Below the pieces are notes generated by a model that worked only from the letters and a program-made list of their open reading frames with translations, was not told the DNA's origin and did no database searches. From assembly GCA_022820545.1 (NCBI GenBank), contig JAJEFG010000041.1, positions 1-41,062 on the forward strand: DNA of 41,062 nucleotides. Reading direction: 5' to 3'. Below, piece by piece: positions 15,557 to 24,035 of the stretch (position 1 is its first letter; each line of letters starts with the position of its first letter). A program made the position numbers and the translations under genes. Source of the stretch: Acidobacteriota bacterium. Lineage in GTDB: Bacteria > Acidobacteriota > Vicinamibacteria > Marinacidobacterales > Marinacidobacteraceae.

Positions 15557-16240
15557 TCAGAGACCGCGGAGATAGCCGGCGCCGCCGAGTTGCGCCACGG
15601 CCTCCTGGATCTCGCGGGTCCGCCGCCTCACGTATTCCGAAGGACTGGCCGCCGACATGCTCTTGGGGCTCGGCAGCACGGCGATCAGCGTCGCGGCCTG
15701 GCGCGGCGTCAGGTCCCCCGGTTCGCGGAGGAAGGCGTGCCGGCTCGCCGCCAGTGCGCCGAAGACGCCGGGGCCGAACTCGGCGACGTTCAGATAGACC
15801 TCCAGGATCCGGCGTTTGGGCCACATCAGTTCGATCGCGACCGTGAGGTACGCCTCCAGCCCCTTCCGGACGAGGTTCTGGCCGGGCCACAGGTAGAGGT
15901 TCTTGGCGACCTGCTGGGAGATCGTGCTCGCTCCCCGGAGCCGTCCGCCGCGCCGCTTCTCTTCCATCGCGTCGGCGATGGAATCGAAATCGAAGCCGAA
16001 GTGTTCGGGGAACTTCTGGTCCTCGGCCGCCACCGCCGCGATGGGCAGGTGGGGGGAGATGTCGCCCCACCGCACCCACTGGTAGTGAATCGTTCCCTCG
16101 CCCGCGAGCCGCTCCCGGAGCATGAAGGCCGTGGTCGGCGGCGGGATCCAGCGCCAGGGCAGCACGAGCAGCACCGTCACGGCGATCCACGCAAGAATCG
16201 CCGCGAGGACCAGACGAGCGAGTCGCTGTTTGCCGCTCAT
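15557..16240 (-). CDS. mtgA: Monofunctional biosynthetic peptidoglycan glycosyltransferase
   Basis: Polymerises lipid II into glycan strands in the periplasm (GT51). From the ATG at 16240 the protein has 227 residues. One membrane helix covers about residues 8-27, followed by the catalytic motif AAVAAEDQKFPEHFGFD with Glu73. GGRLRGASTISQQVAKNLYLWPGQNLVRKGLEAY is the second signature, and RRILEVYLNVAEFGPGVFG the third. The open frame extends upstream to 16303, but that would overlap the MscS gene's end, so the ATG leaving a 22-nt gap is preferred. It follows the MscS gene on the same strand, probably cotranscribed, linking wall synthesis with osmotic protection. Confidence 0.93.
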   Translation of the reverse strand: MSGKQRLARLVLAAILAWIAVTVLLVLPWRWIPPPTTAFMLRERLAGEGTIHYQWVRWGDISPHLPIAAVAAEDQKFPEHFGFDFDSIADAMEEKRRGGRLRGASTISQQVAKNLYLWPGQNLVRKGLEAYLTVAIELMWPKRRILEVYLNVAEFGPGVFGALAASRHAFLREPGDLTPRQAATLIAVLPSPKSMSAASPSEYVRRRTREIQEAVAQLGGAGYLRGL

Positions 16241-16262
16241 GGAACCGGGCGGCTCGGAGCCG

Positions 16263-17840
16263 CTATCGGCCGGGTGGTTCCGCGGGGAACGAATCCCCGT
16301 CACCCGGCGGGTGTTCGAGCGCCAGCGTGCGGGTCGGGAACGCGAAGTCCACGCCGATCTCCTTCGCGAGGCGCAGGATGGAGAGCAGGAAATTGTGCCG
16401 CTCGGTCAGCTCCTCGTGCCAGTTGGGAACCCGGAAGAAGCAGTAGACGAGGACATCCACCGAAGAGTCGGCGAACCGGTTCAGGTGGATCTCGAAGTAG
16501 TCGTGGCGCATCGCCGGGTTCTTGAGGATCAGGCCCCGGATCCCGTCAACGAACGCCTGGATCCGGTCGGGATCGGTGTCGTAGCGGAGCGCCAGCATGT
16601 GCTTCATCCGCCGGAACTTGCGCTGGCCCATGTTGTCCACGACGGAGTTGGCGACCTTGCTGTTCGGAACGCTGACCACGGAGTCGTAGAAGGTCCGCAC
16701 CCGGGTTGACCGGAGCCCCACACGCTCCACGGTGCCTTCGTGGCCGTCGACGAGCACCCAGTCCCCGACCTGGAACGGCCGGTCGCCCACGATCGCCAGC
16801 GAGCCGAGCACGTTGGCGAGGGTCTCCTGCGCCGCGAGCGCGATGGCGAGACCGCCGAGACCGAGCCCGGCGATCAGGGTGGTGATCGAATAGCCTTGGC
16901 TCTGGGCAATCAGCAGGAAGGCCACGATCACCGAGCCCACCCGCAGCGCGGTCCGGGCCAGGGGCACCAGGTGGTCGTCCACGCTGGTCTCGGTCCGGGC
17001 GGCGATCATCTCCAGCTTCGAGCAGACCGCTTCGATGGCGCGGAACGCCAACCAGATGGTGATTCCGGCGAGGACGACGTCGAGCAGGACGTTGAGGACC
17101 TGGTTCACCAGTACGGGAAAGCGCAGATCGGCCAGGAACCGGTGAAAGACCCAGAAGGAGACGAGCCAGGACGCGGGGAGCGCCGCGGACTCGAGTTCGG
17201 GTCCGGCCCAATCGGTATGCCGGCGGGCGAACCGCACCAGGAAGCCGTGGAAGAAGATCCTGAGCAGCCACTGCGCCAGCCAGGCGAGTCCGGCGAGGAT
17301 GGCGAGCCCGATGAACTGCCAGAGGGTGAACCCCAGGAACGAACGCTCCACCGCCGGTGGGAGGACATCCAGCAGCCGGCGGGCGTACCAGGAGAAGGTC
17401 TCGTCGTAGAGGCTCTCGGTGGCGCGCACGGTGCTCGCGGAGATCCGCCACCCGAGGTCGTCGCCCCGCCGGAGCTCGAACGCCGGCAGCCGGATGGGGA
17501 AGGGCGCGAACACCGCCTGGCGGGAATCCGGATCGAGGTAGTCGGGATCGGCGGGGACGCCGTTCATCCGCACGAAGAGCCCTCGTCCGTCGAGCACCGA
17601 CTTCAACTGCCCGGCGGTGAGGCGTTGTTCGTCCGGAGAGACCCCCGCCTCGAAGTCGAGCGTGGCGGTGACCCGGTCCCAGGGGACATCCGGCTGCAGT
17701 TGACCGCCGAGGAAGGTGTCGAGCGTCGTCCGGGGACTGCGGAGGTCCTCGGCCGCCGGCGTCTGGGCGTGGGCCGCTGCCCCCAAGGCGAACAGCGCCG
17801 CCAGCGCCAAGCGGAAGGTCATGCGGGCTTGGTCACTCAT
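16263..17840 (-). CDS. MscS-family mechanosensitive channel
   Basis: A 525-residue inner-membrane channel predicted to open under membrane tension. A signal peptide (about 1-25, ending AHAQ) and a periplasmic domain of roughly 150 residues precede several membrane helices at about 180-340. The pore helix and beta domain follow: GLGLGGLAIALAAQETLANVLGSLAIVGDRPFQVGDWVLVDGHEGTVERVGLRSTRVRT is the MscS core, and VPNSKVANSVVDNMGQRKFRR the next conserved block. It is longer than E. coli MscS (286 residues), like the YnaI/YbdG-type relatives with extra N-terminal helices. ATG start; an in-frame ATG lies six codons later. Upstream gene on this strand is tRNA-Arg. Confidence 0.92.
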   Translation of the reverse strand: MSDQARMTFRLALAALFALGAAAHAQTPAAEDLRSPRTTLDTFLGGQLQPDVPWDRVTATLDFEAGVSPDEQRLTAGQLKSVLDGRGLFVRMNGVPADPDYLDPDSRQAVFAPFPIRLPAFELRRGDDLGWRISASTVRATESLYDETFSWYARRLLDVLPPAVERSFLGFTLWQFIGLAILAGLAWLAQWLLRIFFHGFLVRFARRHTDWAGPELESAALPASWLVSFWVFHRFLADLRFPVLVNQVLNVLLDVVLAGITIWLAFRAIEAVCSKLEMIAARTETSVDDHLVPLARTALRVGSVIVAFLLIAQSQGYSITTLIAGLGLGGLAIALAAQETLANVLGSLAIVGDRPFQVGDWVLVDGHEGTVERVGLRSTRVRTFYDSVVSVPNSKVANSVVDNMGQRKFRRMKHMLALRYDTDPDRIQAFVDGIRGLILKNPAMRHDYFEIHLNRFADSSVDVLVYCFFRVPNWHEELTERHNFLLSILRLAKEIGVDFAFPTRTLALEHPPGDGDSFPAEPPGR

Positions 17841-17870
17841 TCGTGTTTCAGGGGGGTGCGCCGGGCGTCG

Positions 17871-17944
17871 TACGCCTGGCAGGACTCGAACCTGCGACCT
17901 ACGGATTAGGAATCCGTCGCTCTATCCACCTGAGCTACAGGCGC
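17871..17944 (-). tRNA. tRNA-Arg (anticodon CCT)
   Basis: On the minus strand the acceptor stem GCGCCTG pairs with CAGGCGT (first pair G-U), the D arm contains GCTC..GAGC, and the anticodon stem ACGGA/TCCGT encloses the loop TTCCTAA. The anticodon is therefore CCT, reading AGG codons. The T arm is GCAGG TTCGAGT CCTGC, and the discriminator base is A. CCA is not encoded. A possible -10 box (TACGAT on the minus strand, 17973-17978) lies 28 nt upstream. AGG is a rare arginine codon in GC-rich genomes. Confidence 0.95.
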
Positions 17945-18023
17945 ATCGGACCGCCGGACGATGCCCGGGGGAATCGTACCCCGCGCGGGATGGCCGACCG
18001 GACGGAATCCGGCAGAGCGACCC

Positions 18024-18581
18024 CTACGGATACTCCAGGACCGTCCGCACCGGCGGACCCAGGTCCGCGAGCCGCCTGACCCCGCCGAGCGGCGGAAGCG
18101 CCAGCAGGAACGAGAACCCCACCACGTTCGCCCCGAGCCGCCGGCAGAGCCGGAAGGCGGCGGCCGCGGTGCCTCCGGTGGCGAGGACGTCGTCCACGAT
18201 GAGCGTTCGCTCGCCCGCCACCAGCGCGTCCGCGTGGATCTCGAGGGCGGCCTGGCCGTATTCCAGATCGTAGGCCTCGCTCAGCGTGTCCGCCGGGAGT
18301 TTTCCCGGCTTCCGCAATGGCACGAGCCCGGCGTTCAGCCGTTCCGCGACTCCGCCGCCCAGCAGGAAGCCGCGGCTCTCGATGGCCGCGACCGCGTCCA
18401 CCCGCGACCCCTCGAACCGCGAGGTCATCGCGGCGACTGCCTCCGGGAACGCTTCCGGGTTTCCCAGGAGGGGGGTGACGTCCCGGAAGCGGACACCCGG
18501 CTCCGGAAAATCCGGAATGGTCCGGATCCGCGCCTTGAGGCGGGCGACGAGCGCCGGGTCAGAAGACGACCCGGAAGTCAT
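18024..18581 (-). CDS. apt: Adenine phosphoribosyltransferase
   Basis: Salvages adenine to AMP using PRPP. The 185-residue protein has the usual length and motifs: an N-terminal [29 protein letters not shown], the flexible loop KPGKLP at 91-96, and the PRPP-binding motif [16 protein letters not shown] at 127-141. ATG start. It overlaps the end of the acylphosphatase gene by 23 bp, and both follow the gamma-lyase/synthase gene, so the three form a tight operon. In sulfur metabolism adenine is released when S-adenosylhomocysteine and methylthioadenosine are recycled, which may explain the linkage (inference). Confidence 0.95.
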   Translation of the reverse strand: MTSGSSSDPALVARLKARIRTIPDFPEPGVRFRDVTPLLGNPEAFPEAVAAMTSRFEGSRVDAVAAIESRGFLLGGGVAERLNAGLVPLRKPGKLPADTLSEAYDLEYGQAALEIHADALVAGERTLIVDDVLATGGTAAAAFRLCRRLGANVVGFSFLLALPPLGGVRRLADLGPPVRTVLEYP

Positions 18582-18852
18582 CGGGTATTCCTCCTTGTCC
18601 AGGACTCTCGAGCCGATCCTCGCGGACCGCGTCCACCCGGCCGGGCATGCGCGTTCGGAGCGCCACCCGCAGGCTCTCCACGGCCTCCGGGCCGCCGTGG
18701 GCTTCGATTTCCACGGCCCCGTCCGGCAGGTTGCGCACGGTGCCGGTGACGTCCAGCGAGCGGGCGACCCGCTGGGCGGTCCAGCGAAAGCCGACTCCCT
18801 GCACCAGTCCGGTCACGATGTAGCGTCGAGCGATCCGGTCTTCGCCCGCCAC
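18559..18852 (-). CDS. acyP: Acylphosphatase
   Basis: Hydrolyses the carboxyl-phosphate bond of acyl phosphates. The 97-residue protein carries the complete signature [16 protein letters not shown] with the phosphate-binding Arg23, and [19 protein letters not shown] with the catalytic Asn41. Residue numbering agrees with the well-studied acylphosphatases. GTG start whose G is shared with the TAG stop of the upstream gene (TAGTG), and its end overlaps apt. Translation is therefore probably coupled on both sides. Confidence 0.95.
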   Translation of the reverse strand: MAGEDRIARRYIVTGLVQGVGFRWTAQRVARSLDVTGTVRNLPDGAVEIEAHGGPEAVESLRVALRTRMPGRVDAVREDRLESPGQGGIPDDFRVVF

Positions 18853-20030
18853 TAGCCGAGCGTTTCCAGCGCGTCTTCCAGATCTCGGCGGAGATCCGCG
18901 ATGTCCTCGATCCCCACCGAGAGCCGCACCAGCCCGTCCCCGATGCCGAGTTCGCGGCGCATCGGCTCCGGAATCGAGGCGTGGGTCATGGTGGCGGGAT
19001 GGTTTGCGAGGCTCTCGACCCCTCCCAGGCTCTCGGCAATGTGGAACAGGCGCATCGCCTCCATGACGCGGCGGGCGCGCTCCATGGTGCCCACGTCGAA
19101 CGACAGCATGCCGCCGAAACCGCTCATCTGGCGGCGGGCGAGTTCGTGTCCGGGATGGTCCGGGAGTCCCGGGTAGTGGACCGCCCCGACCTCGGGGTGT
19201 TCCACGAGCATCCGGGCGATCTCCCGGGCGTTCCGGTCGTGGCGCTCCATGCGGAGCGCGAGGGTCTTGGTGCTCCGCAGCAGCAGCCAGGACTCGAACG
19301 GCGAGAGGATCGCGCCCGCGGCGTTCTGGAGGTACTTGAAACGTTCGTGGTGCTCGGGATCCCGCGCCACCAGGATCCCGCCCACCCCGTCGCTGTGGCC
19401 GTTCAGGTACTTGGTGGACGAGTGCACCACGACGTCGGCGCCCAGTTCCAGCGGCCGCTGGAAGTAGGGGGACATGAAGGTGTTGTCCACCACCACCACG
19501 GCCCCGGCCGCATGGGCCGCCTCGGAAAGGGTCTCCAGGTCGGCAATCCGGAGCATGGGATTGGTGGGTGTCTCGAGGAACAGCATCGCCGCTCCCGCGT
19601 CCAGCTCCCGGAGGGTGGCTTCCGTGTCGCTCGTGTCCAGCCAGGTGAAGTCGAGCCCCCGGGGGCGGAGCACGTTCTCCCCGACGCGGTAGGTGCCGCC
19701 GTAGCTGTCGCTCGTGGCGACCACCCGGCCGCCGCTCGGAACCAGGTCGAACGCCATCACGATGGCCGCCATCCCCGAGGCGCAGGCGACGGCGCCGATA
19801 CCCCCTTCGAGCGACGCGAGGTTGACTTCCACCGCGTCCCGGGTCGGATTCCCGGTCCGCGAGTACTCGTAGTCGCCCGGCTGGCCGGGTGACTTCTGGA
19901 TGAAGGTGGCGGCCTGGACCAGGGGGACGACGACCGCGCCGCTGCCGGAATCGGGATGTTGCCCGGCGTGGATGGCGCGGGTGGCGAAGCCCCTGGTGTC
20001 CCGGTCGGATCCGGGTTCGGACGGAGACAA
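18852..20030 (-). CDS. Cystathionine gamma-lyase / gamma-synthase family PLP enzyme
   Basis: A fold-type I PLP enzyme that either cleaves cystathionine to cysteine (with the CBS at 4042-5424 this would complete reverse transsulfuration) or makes cystathionine from an activated homoserine. From the TTG start it has 392 residues, the normal length. Visible features are TRAIHAGQ at the N-terminus, [56 protein letters not shown] with the PLP lysine Lys207, and [18 protein letters not shown]. The open frame continues upstream to 20306, over the divergent DUF1820 gene, but TTG 20030 lies 8 nt after a TAGAAT box and begins the conserved protein. Lyase versus synthase is undecided. Confidence 0.88.
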   Translation of the reverse strand: MSPSEPGSDRDTRGFATRAIHAGQHPDSGSGAVVVPLVQAATFIQKSPGQPGDYEYSRTGNPTRDAVEVNLASLEGGIGAVACASGMAAIVMAFDLVPSGGRVVATSDSYGGTYRVGENVLRPRGLDFTWLDTSDTEATLRELDAGAAMLFLETPTNPMLRIADLETLSEAAHAAGAVVVVDNTFMSPYFQRPLELGADVVVHSSTKYLNGHSDGVGGILVARDPEHHERFKYLQNAAGAILSPFESWLLLRSTKTLALRMERHDRNAREIARMLVEHPEVGAVHYPGLPDHPGHELARRQMSGFGGMLSFDVGTMERARRVMEAMRLFHIAESLGGVESLANHPATMTHASIPEPMRRELGIGDGLVRLSVGIEDIADLRRDLEDALETLG

Positions 20031-20038
20031 GGGCGCGG

Positions 20039-20044
20039 ATTCTA
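20039..20044 (-). promoter_or_regulatory. -10 box for the gamma-lyase/synthase-acyP-apt operon, leaderless
   Basis: The minus strand reads TAGAAT, then CCGCGCCC (8 nt), then TTG at 20030. It lies 15 bp from the divergent -10 box at 20060-20065, so the two promoters overlap. Confidence 0.65.
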
Positions 20045-20059
20045 CCGGCCGCCCAGTGC

Positions 20060-20065
20060 GATAAT
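20060..20065 (+). promoter_or_regulatory. -10 box for the DUF1820 gene
   Basis: GATAAT, 22 nt before the ATG at 20088. Its expected -35 region coincides with the -10 box of the divergent operon. Confidence 0.5.
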
Positions 20066-20087
20066 CCGGCCCGCCCCGGTCGCTTCC

Positions 20088-20435
20088 ATGGACGTGAGCC
20101 AGAACACCGTGTATCGCGTGACCTTTCTGAATCAGGGCGAGGTCTACGAGGTCTATGCCCGGTCCGTCAGCCAGGGAGGCATCTTCGGTTTCGTGGAGAT
20201 CGCGGACCTGATCTTCCGGGACGAAACCAGAAAGGTCATCGATCCGTCCCGGGAGCGGATCGCGAGCGAGTTCAAGGGCGTGCCCCGGACGTTCGTGCCG
20301 CTCCATGCGGTGCTCCGGATCGATCAGGTCGAGCGGGAAGGCGAGGCCCGCATCACCCCGGGCGCCGGCGGCGGACCCAAGGGGGAAGTACGGTTGTTCC
20401 CCACGCCGATTCCGGCCCCGGCATCGGACTCCTGA
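20088..20435 (+). CDS. DUF1820-family protein
   Basis: A 115-residue cytosolic protein of unknown function. The conserved part is [38 protein letters not shown], followed by a SERIASEF-like segment and [21 protein letters not shown]. The pattern matches the DUF1820 family, found mostly in Pseudomonadota; I recognise it by these blocks, not by a known activity. ATG start with a GATAAT box upstream; the frame open upstream of it overlaps the divergent gene and is not used. A REP-like element begins about 14 nt after the stop and runs into the next gene's open frame. Confidence 0.78.
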   Translation: MDVSQNTVYRVTFLNQGEVYEVYARSVSQGGIFGFVEIADLIFRDETRKVIDPSRERIASEFKGVPRTFVPLHAVLRIDQVEREGEARITPGAGGGPKGEVRLFPTPIPAPASDS

Positions 20436-20441
20436 AGAGCG

Positions 20442-22184
20442 GTGGGGCGCCGGGAGCGCCGGTCTTCAGACCGGCACCGCCAGCCGGCGGCTGGCTCGTC
20501 GCGCGGTGTCTGCGCATCCCACGCGTGGCTGGTCTTCGGTCTCCTCGCCCTCGCGCTGGCAATTCCCGGCGCCGCCGTAGCCCAACCGTCCGCCGCGGAT
20601 CTCGACGCCGTCTTTTCCGAGTGGGATCGGGTTGACTCCCCCGGCTGCGCGGCCGGCGCGCTCCGGAACGGGGAGTTCGTGTTCCGCGGCGCCTACGGGA
20701 TGGCGAACCTGGACTACGGGATTCCGCTCAGCCCCGATTCCATCTTCCGGATGGCGTCGGTGTCCAAGCAGTTCACCGTGGCGGCGGTGCTGGTGGCGGA
20801 GGACCAGGGACTGCTGTCGCTCGAGGACCCACTCCGGAAGCACTTCCCCGACCTCCCGGCGTGGGCGGACCCGGTCCGGATCCGCCATCTGGTGCACCAC
20901 ACCAGTGGCATTCGCGACTACCTGGTGGTCATGTCCCTGAGGGGATTCGGGGACGACGCCCATTACACCGATGCCGACGTGCTCGCGGCGCTCCGCCAGC
21001 TCGAGCGGTTGAACTTCGAACCGGGCACCGAATACCTCTACTCCAACTCGGGCTACTGGCTCCTCGCGGAACTCCTACCGCGCGTCTCCGGACTGACGCT
21101 GCGGCAGTTCGCCGGGGAGCACCTCCTTGGGCCGGTGGGCATGACGGGCAGCCACTTCCACGACCGGCACCGGGAAATCGTGCCGGGACGGGCGACCGGG
21201 TACCGGCCTCGCCCCGAGGCGGAGGGAGGCGGGTTCGAGGAGGACATGACCACCCTCGAGATGGTTGGGGACGGGGGGCTCTACACGTCGGTGAACGAAC
21301 TCCGGCACTGGGAACGCATGTTCCTCGATCCGGCTTCCCTCGGCCCCGATCTGCTGCGGCGGCTGACCGCCCCGGGGAGCTTCAACGACGGTTCGGCGCA
21401 GGACTACGCGGGGGGCCTGGGGCTCGGCGAGTACCGGGGACTCACCACCGTTTCCCATGGGGGGAGCTTCGTCGGCTTCCGCACCTACGCACTCCGCTTC
21501 CCCGACCAGGCGTTCGCGGTTTTCGTGCTCTGCAACTCCGCGAGCGCGGATCCGGGAGCGCTCTCGCGGCGGGTAGCCGACCTGTTCCTCGCTGGCGAGA
21601 TGGCGCCGCCGCGGGATCCCGATCGCGCGGGGACGGGGAGAGAGCTGCCGATCCGTCCCGGGCGGTTCTGGGAGGCCGCCTCCGCGTCGCTTGCCTCCAT
21701 CGAGCGAAAGGACGCGGGGCTCGTTCTGGTCCGGGGCGGCGGCGAAACCGCGCTGTCCGTCGTCGAGGGCGAACTCTCCGGATTCGCCGGAGATACCCGG
21801 CTGCGGCTCGGGCCCCGGCCGGAGGGTTTCGTCCTTCGCCAGCCGGGACAGCGGGATTTCCGCTATGTCCGCGTCGAGGCGTACCCGCGCGAAGCGGCGG
21901 AGCCCGCCCTCGCCGACATGGTGGAGCTTGCCGGCACCTATCGCTGCCGGGAACTGGACGTGAGCTACGAAGTGCGATTGGACGCCCGTCCCGGACTCAC
22001 GCTGGTGGGCGTGGGCGGAGAGCGGCCGCTGGAGCCGGTGTTCGAAGACCCGGCAGGACCCTCGCCGGTGTACGCCTGGAACCGGGGGACGGTCCGCTTC
22101 CTGCCCGACCCGGGTGAAGACCGCGCCCGTGGGTTCGAACTGTCGGCGGGGCGGGCGCGCGGATTCCTGTTTGTCCGGGAGTGA
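20442..22184 (+). CDS. Exported serine hydrolase of the class C beta-lactamase / DD-peptidase family
   Basis: A periplasmic or secreted hydrolase of the beta-lactamase-like (PF00144) superfamily, probably an esterase or D-amino peptidase rather than a resistance enzyme. The catalytic motifs are SVSK (Ser106, Lys109), YSN (200-202) and SHGGSF (His339-Gly-Gly). Residues 400-580 form a separate beta-rich C-terminal domain. The hydrophobic signal segment lies at about 29-47 (ending AVAQ). The only conventional in-frame start is GTG 20442, 6 nt after the preceding stop. That makes the first 28 residues a charged stretch encoded by REP-like element R3. The true start may be non-canonical, or the repeat may have become part of the signal peptide. 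Confidence 0.85.
   Translation: MGRRERRSSDRHRQPAAGSSRGVCASHAWLVFGLLALALAIPGAAVAQPSAADLDAVFSEWDRVDSPGCAAGALRNGEFVFRGAYGMANLDYGIPLSPDSIFRMASVSKQFTVAAVLVAEDQGLLSLEDPLRKHFPDLPAWADPVRIRHLVHHTSGIRDYLVVMSLRGFGDDAHYTDADVLAALRQLERLNFEPGTEYLYSNSGYWLLAELLPRVSGLTLRQFAGEHLLGPVGMTGSHFHDRHREIVPGRATGYRPRPEAEGGGFEEDMTTLEMVGDGGLYTSVNELRHWERMFLDPASLGPDLLRRLTAPGSFNDGSAQDYAGGLGLGEYRGLTTVSHGGSFVGFRTYALRFPDQAFAVFVLCNSASADPGALSRRVADLFLAGEMAPPRDPDRAGTGRELPIRPGRFWEAASASLASIERKDAGLVLVRGGGETALSVVEGELSGFAGDTRLRLGPRPEGFVLRQPGQRDFRYVRVEAYPREAAEPALADMVELAGTYRCRELDVSYEVRLDARPGLTLVGVGGERPLEPVFEDPAGPSPVYAWNRGTVRFLPDPGEDRARGFELSAGRARGFLFVRE
20450..20495 (+). repeat. REP-like element R3
   Basis: Hairpin 1 at 20458-20475 (GCCGGTCT / AGACCGGC) and hairpin 2 at 20479-20495 (GCCAGCC / GGCTGGC, loop GGC). 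It lies downstream of DUF1820 in its orientation, but within the 5' end of the serine hydrolase open frame. Confidence 0.8.
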
Positions 22185-22203
22185 TTGGACTTCTCCCGGC
22201 TGG

Positions 22204-22209
22204 TAGCAT
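22204..22209 (+). promoter_or_regulatory. Possible -10 box for the sulfite-oxidase-like gene
   Basis: TAGCAT about 72 nt before the ATG at 22282. A purine-rich GGGGAAG Shine-Dalgarno candidate lies just before the start. Confidence 0.35.
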
Positions 22210-22281
22210 GAGTGTCACAAGAAGCAGGCAACCGGTTCCGTCGCGACGCGGTGGGGCCGCGTACTGAAGGGGAAGAACGTC

Positions 22282-23445
22282 ATGTCGAAGCAGACGACTC
22301 GTCGCGAAGTTCTCCAGGGCGGTGTCGCGCTGGCCGGCCTCGGGGTCTTCGGGGTGCCCGAATGGGCGTTTCCCGCCCTCGCGCAGGGCGAGGAACTCGT
22401 CGAGTTCACGGACCTGCCGGAGGAGATCGTGCTGGCGCGGACGCCGGACCGACGCATCATCGACGTCCGGCATATCGACGGAGGGATCACGCCCGCCGAC
22501 CAGTGGTTCACCACCCAGCACTACGGCCATCCGGACGTCGATCCGGACACCTACCGGCTGAAGGTTTCGGGCATGGTGAACTCCGCGCTGGACCTGTCGC
22601 TCTCCGACCTGCGCGCGATGCCCAGCCGGGACCTGGTGTTCGGGTTCGAATGCTCCGGCAACCGGGGTCCGCTGAACGGGCTCTCGAGCAACGGGCACTG
22701 GACGGGCGTTCCGCTGCGGGCGGTCCTCGAGCGGGCCGGCCTCACGGACCGCGCTCGCGAGATCGTCTTCTTCGGGGCCGATCACGGTGAGGAGGAGGTG
22801 CTGTTCCGGGGCCGGACCTTCACCGTCGACCAGCAGTACGGCCGCAGCCTGTCACGGGACCAGGCGCTGTCGGACGAGCCGCTGCTGGCCTACGCGCTGA
22901 ACGGCGAGCCGCTGACCGCGCACCAGGGCCGGCCGCTCCGGCTGCTCGTCCCCGGCTGGTACGGCGCGCCGAACGTCAAGTGGCTCTCCGAGATCCACGT
23001 GCAGGAAGACCCCTATCTGGGCAAGTACCAGGCGCGCTGGTACCGCACCCTGCGAGGGGAGATGATCAACGGCGAGATGAAGTGGGTCGAGACCGCGATC
23101 ACGAAGATGCGGCTCAAGTCGTTCGTCGCCCGGGTGACGAAGGTGAACGGCCACCACCGCGTCTTCGGGGTGATCCTGCACGACGGCACCCCCATCGAGT
23201 CGGTCGAGGTGCAGGTGGACGACGGGCCGTGGGAGGCCGCGACCCTCGACCCCACCATGACCGAGAAGTACTCGTGGAAGTTCTTCACCTACGACTGGCA
23301 CGGGGCCACGCCGGGCGAGCACACCGTCACCTCGCGCGCCACCGACGCGAACGGCTACCGCCAGCCGACGGCCGAGGAACTCGAGGTCAAGCAGACCTTC
23401 CTCGAGCAGAACAACCAGCATCCGCGGACGCTCATCATCACCTGA
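22282..23445 (+). CDS. Tat-exported molybdopterin oxidoreductase, sulfite-oxidase family (SorA/YedY-like)
   Basis: A periplasmic molybdenum enzyme predicted to oxidise sulfite or a related substrate, or to act as a reductase in the YedY manner. The 387 residues begin with a twin-arginine signal (TTRREVLQ, Arg7-Arg8, hydrophobic to about 34). The molybdopterin-ligating cysteine is Cys124 in GFECSGNRGP. RPLRLLVPGWYGAPNVKWLSEI is typical of sulfite oxidases and nitrate reductases of this fold. The C-terminal dimerisation domain follows (VARVTKVNGHHRVFGVILHDGTPIESVEVQVDDGPW). No heme domain is present, so an external electron acceptor is needed. The DoxX-type membrane protein 20 nt downstream is a plausible partner. 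A second member lies at 29991-31205. Confidence 0.87.
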   Translation: MSKQTTRREVLQGGVALAGLGVFGVPEWAFPALAQGEELVEFTDLPEEIVLARTPDRRIIDVRHIDGGITPADQWFTTQHYGHPDVDPDTYRLKVSGMVNSALDLSLSDLRAMPSRDLVFGFECSGNRGPLNGLSSNGHWTGVPLRAVLERAGLTDRAREIVFFGADHGEEEVLFRGRTFTVDQQYGRSLSRDQALSDEPLLAYALNGEPLTAHQGRPLRLLVPGWYGAPNVKWLSEIHVQEDPYLGKYQARWYRTLRGEMINGEMKWVETAITKMRLKSFVARVTKVNGHHRVFGVILHDGTPIESVEVQVDDGPWEAATLDPTMTEKYSWKFFTYDWHGATPGEHTVTSRATDANGYRQPTAEELEVKQTFLEQNNQHPRTLIIT

Positions 23446-23464
23446 CGGAGCGCGCCGGCGCCCC

Positions 23465-23899
23465 GTGTCTCTCCGACCGCCCGCGGATCCCCGGGCGCTG
23501 GCGGCGTTCGTGGCGCGGGCGATCGTGGGCCTGACCTTCTTCATGGCCGGCTGGTGGAAGGTGTTCACCGTGGGAGCGGTGACCCACGCGCGGTCGGGTT
23601 TCGTGGAGCCGTATGCGGACACCTGGCTGCCGGCGTGGGCGCTCTGGGCGACCGGGACGGCGGTGCCGTACGTGGAACTCGTCGGCGGGGGTCTGCTGCT
23701 GGTGGGCTGGCTGCGGTGGCCGGCCGCGCTCGCGCTCGGCGGCGTGCTGATCCTCGTGACCTTCGGACACCTGCTCGCGGAGCCCCTCTTCGCCTTCAAC
23801 GCCCACGTGCTGCCGCGGATCATCCTGCTGGTGGTGGCCCTGGCGCTCTTCCACGAGGACCGCTGGAGCGTGGATCGTTGGCGGGCGCCCCGCCAGTAG
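23465..23899 (+). CDS. DoxX-family membrane protein
   Basis: A 144-residue integral membrane protein with four predicted helices, at about 10-30, 55-80, 83-103 and 110-128. The AIVGLTFFMAGWWKVF start and the VPYVELVGGGLLLVGWLRWPAALALG middle fit the DoxX/MauE group, some members of which form quinone-linked thiosulfate dehydrogenase. GTG start, 19 nt after the molybdoenzyme stop, so the two are very likely cotranscribed. I infer that it serves the molybdoenzyme as a membrane or quinone partner; the sequence alone does not prove this. A REP-like element follows 18 nt after the stop. Confidence 0.75.
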   Translation: MSLRPPADPRALAAFVARAIVGLTFFMAGWWKVFTVGAVTHARSGFVEPYADTWLPAWALWATGTAVPYVELVGGGLLLVGWLRWPAALALGGVLILVTFGHLLAEPLFAFNAHVLPRIILLVVALALFHEDRWSVDRWRAPRQ

Positions 23900-23916
23900 C
23901 CGATCGCACACCGGCC

Positions 23917-23972
23917 TGGAACGCCGGTCTCCAGACCGGCACCGCGGCGCTCCGCGCCGCGCACGTCGCAGC
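23917..23972 (+). repeat. REP-like element R4
   Basis: A complete copy, nearly identical to R2: head TGGAAC, hairpin 1 at 23923-23940, hairpin 2 at 23944-23960 (GCGGCGC / GCGCCGC, loop TCC), tail GCGCACGTCGCA. Downstream of doxX in its orientation. The 315-bp gap 23900-24214 holds this copy, R5 and a promoter, and nothing else I can see. Confidence 0.85.
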
Positions 23973-24035
23973 CTCCCGTCCGCCTCCCGGCGAGCCCCCA
24001 GCCTGCAAGTTGCCCCTCCGCCGGTGACGCACCGG

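Noticed and set aside
20033-20306. 92-residue N-terminal extension of the gamma-lyase/synthase
   Set aside because: It runs antisense over the DUF1820 gene, and the conserved protein starts right after the TTG at 20030, which has a well-placed -10 box.
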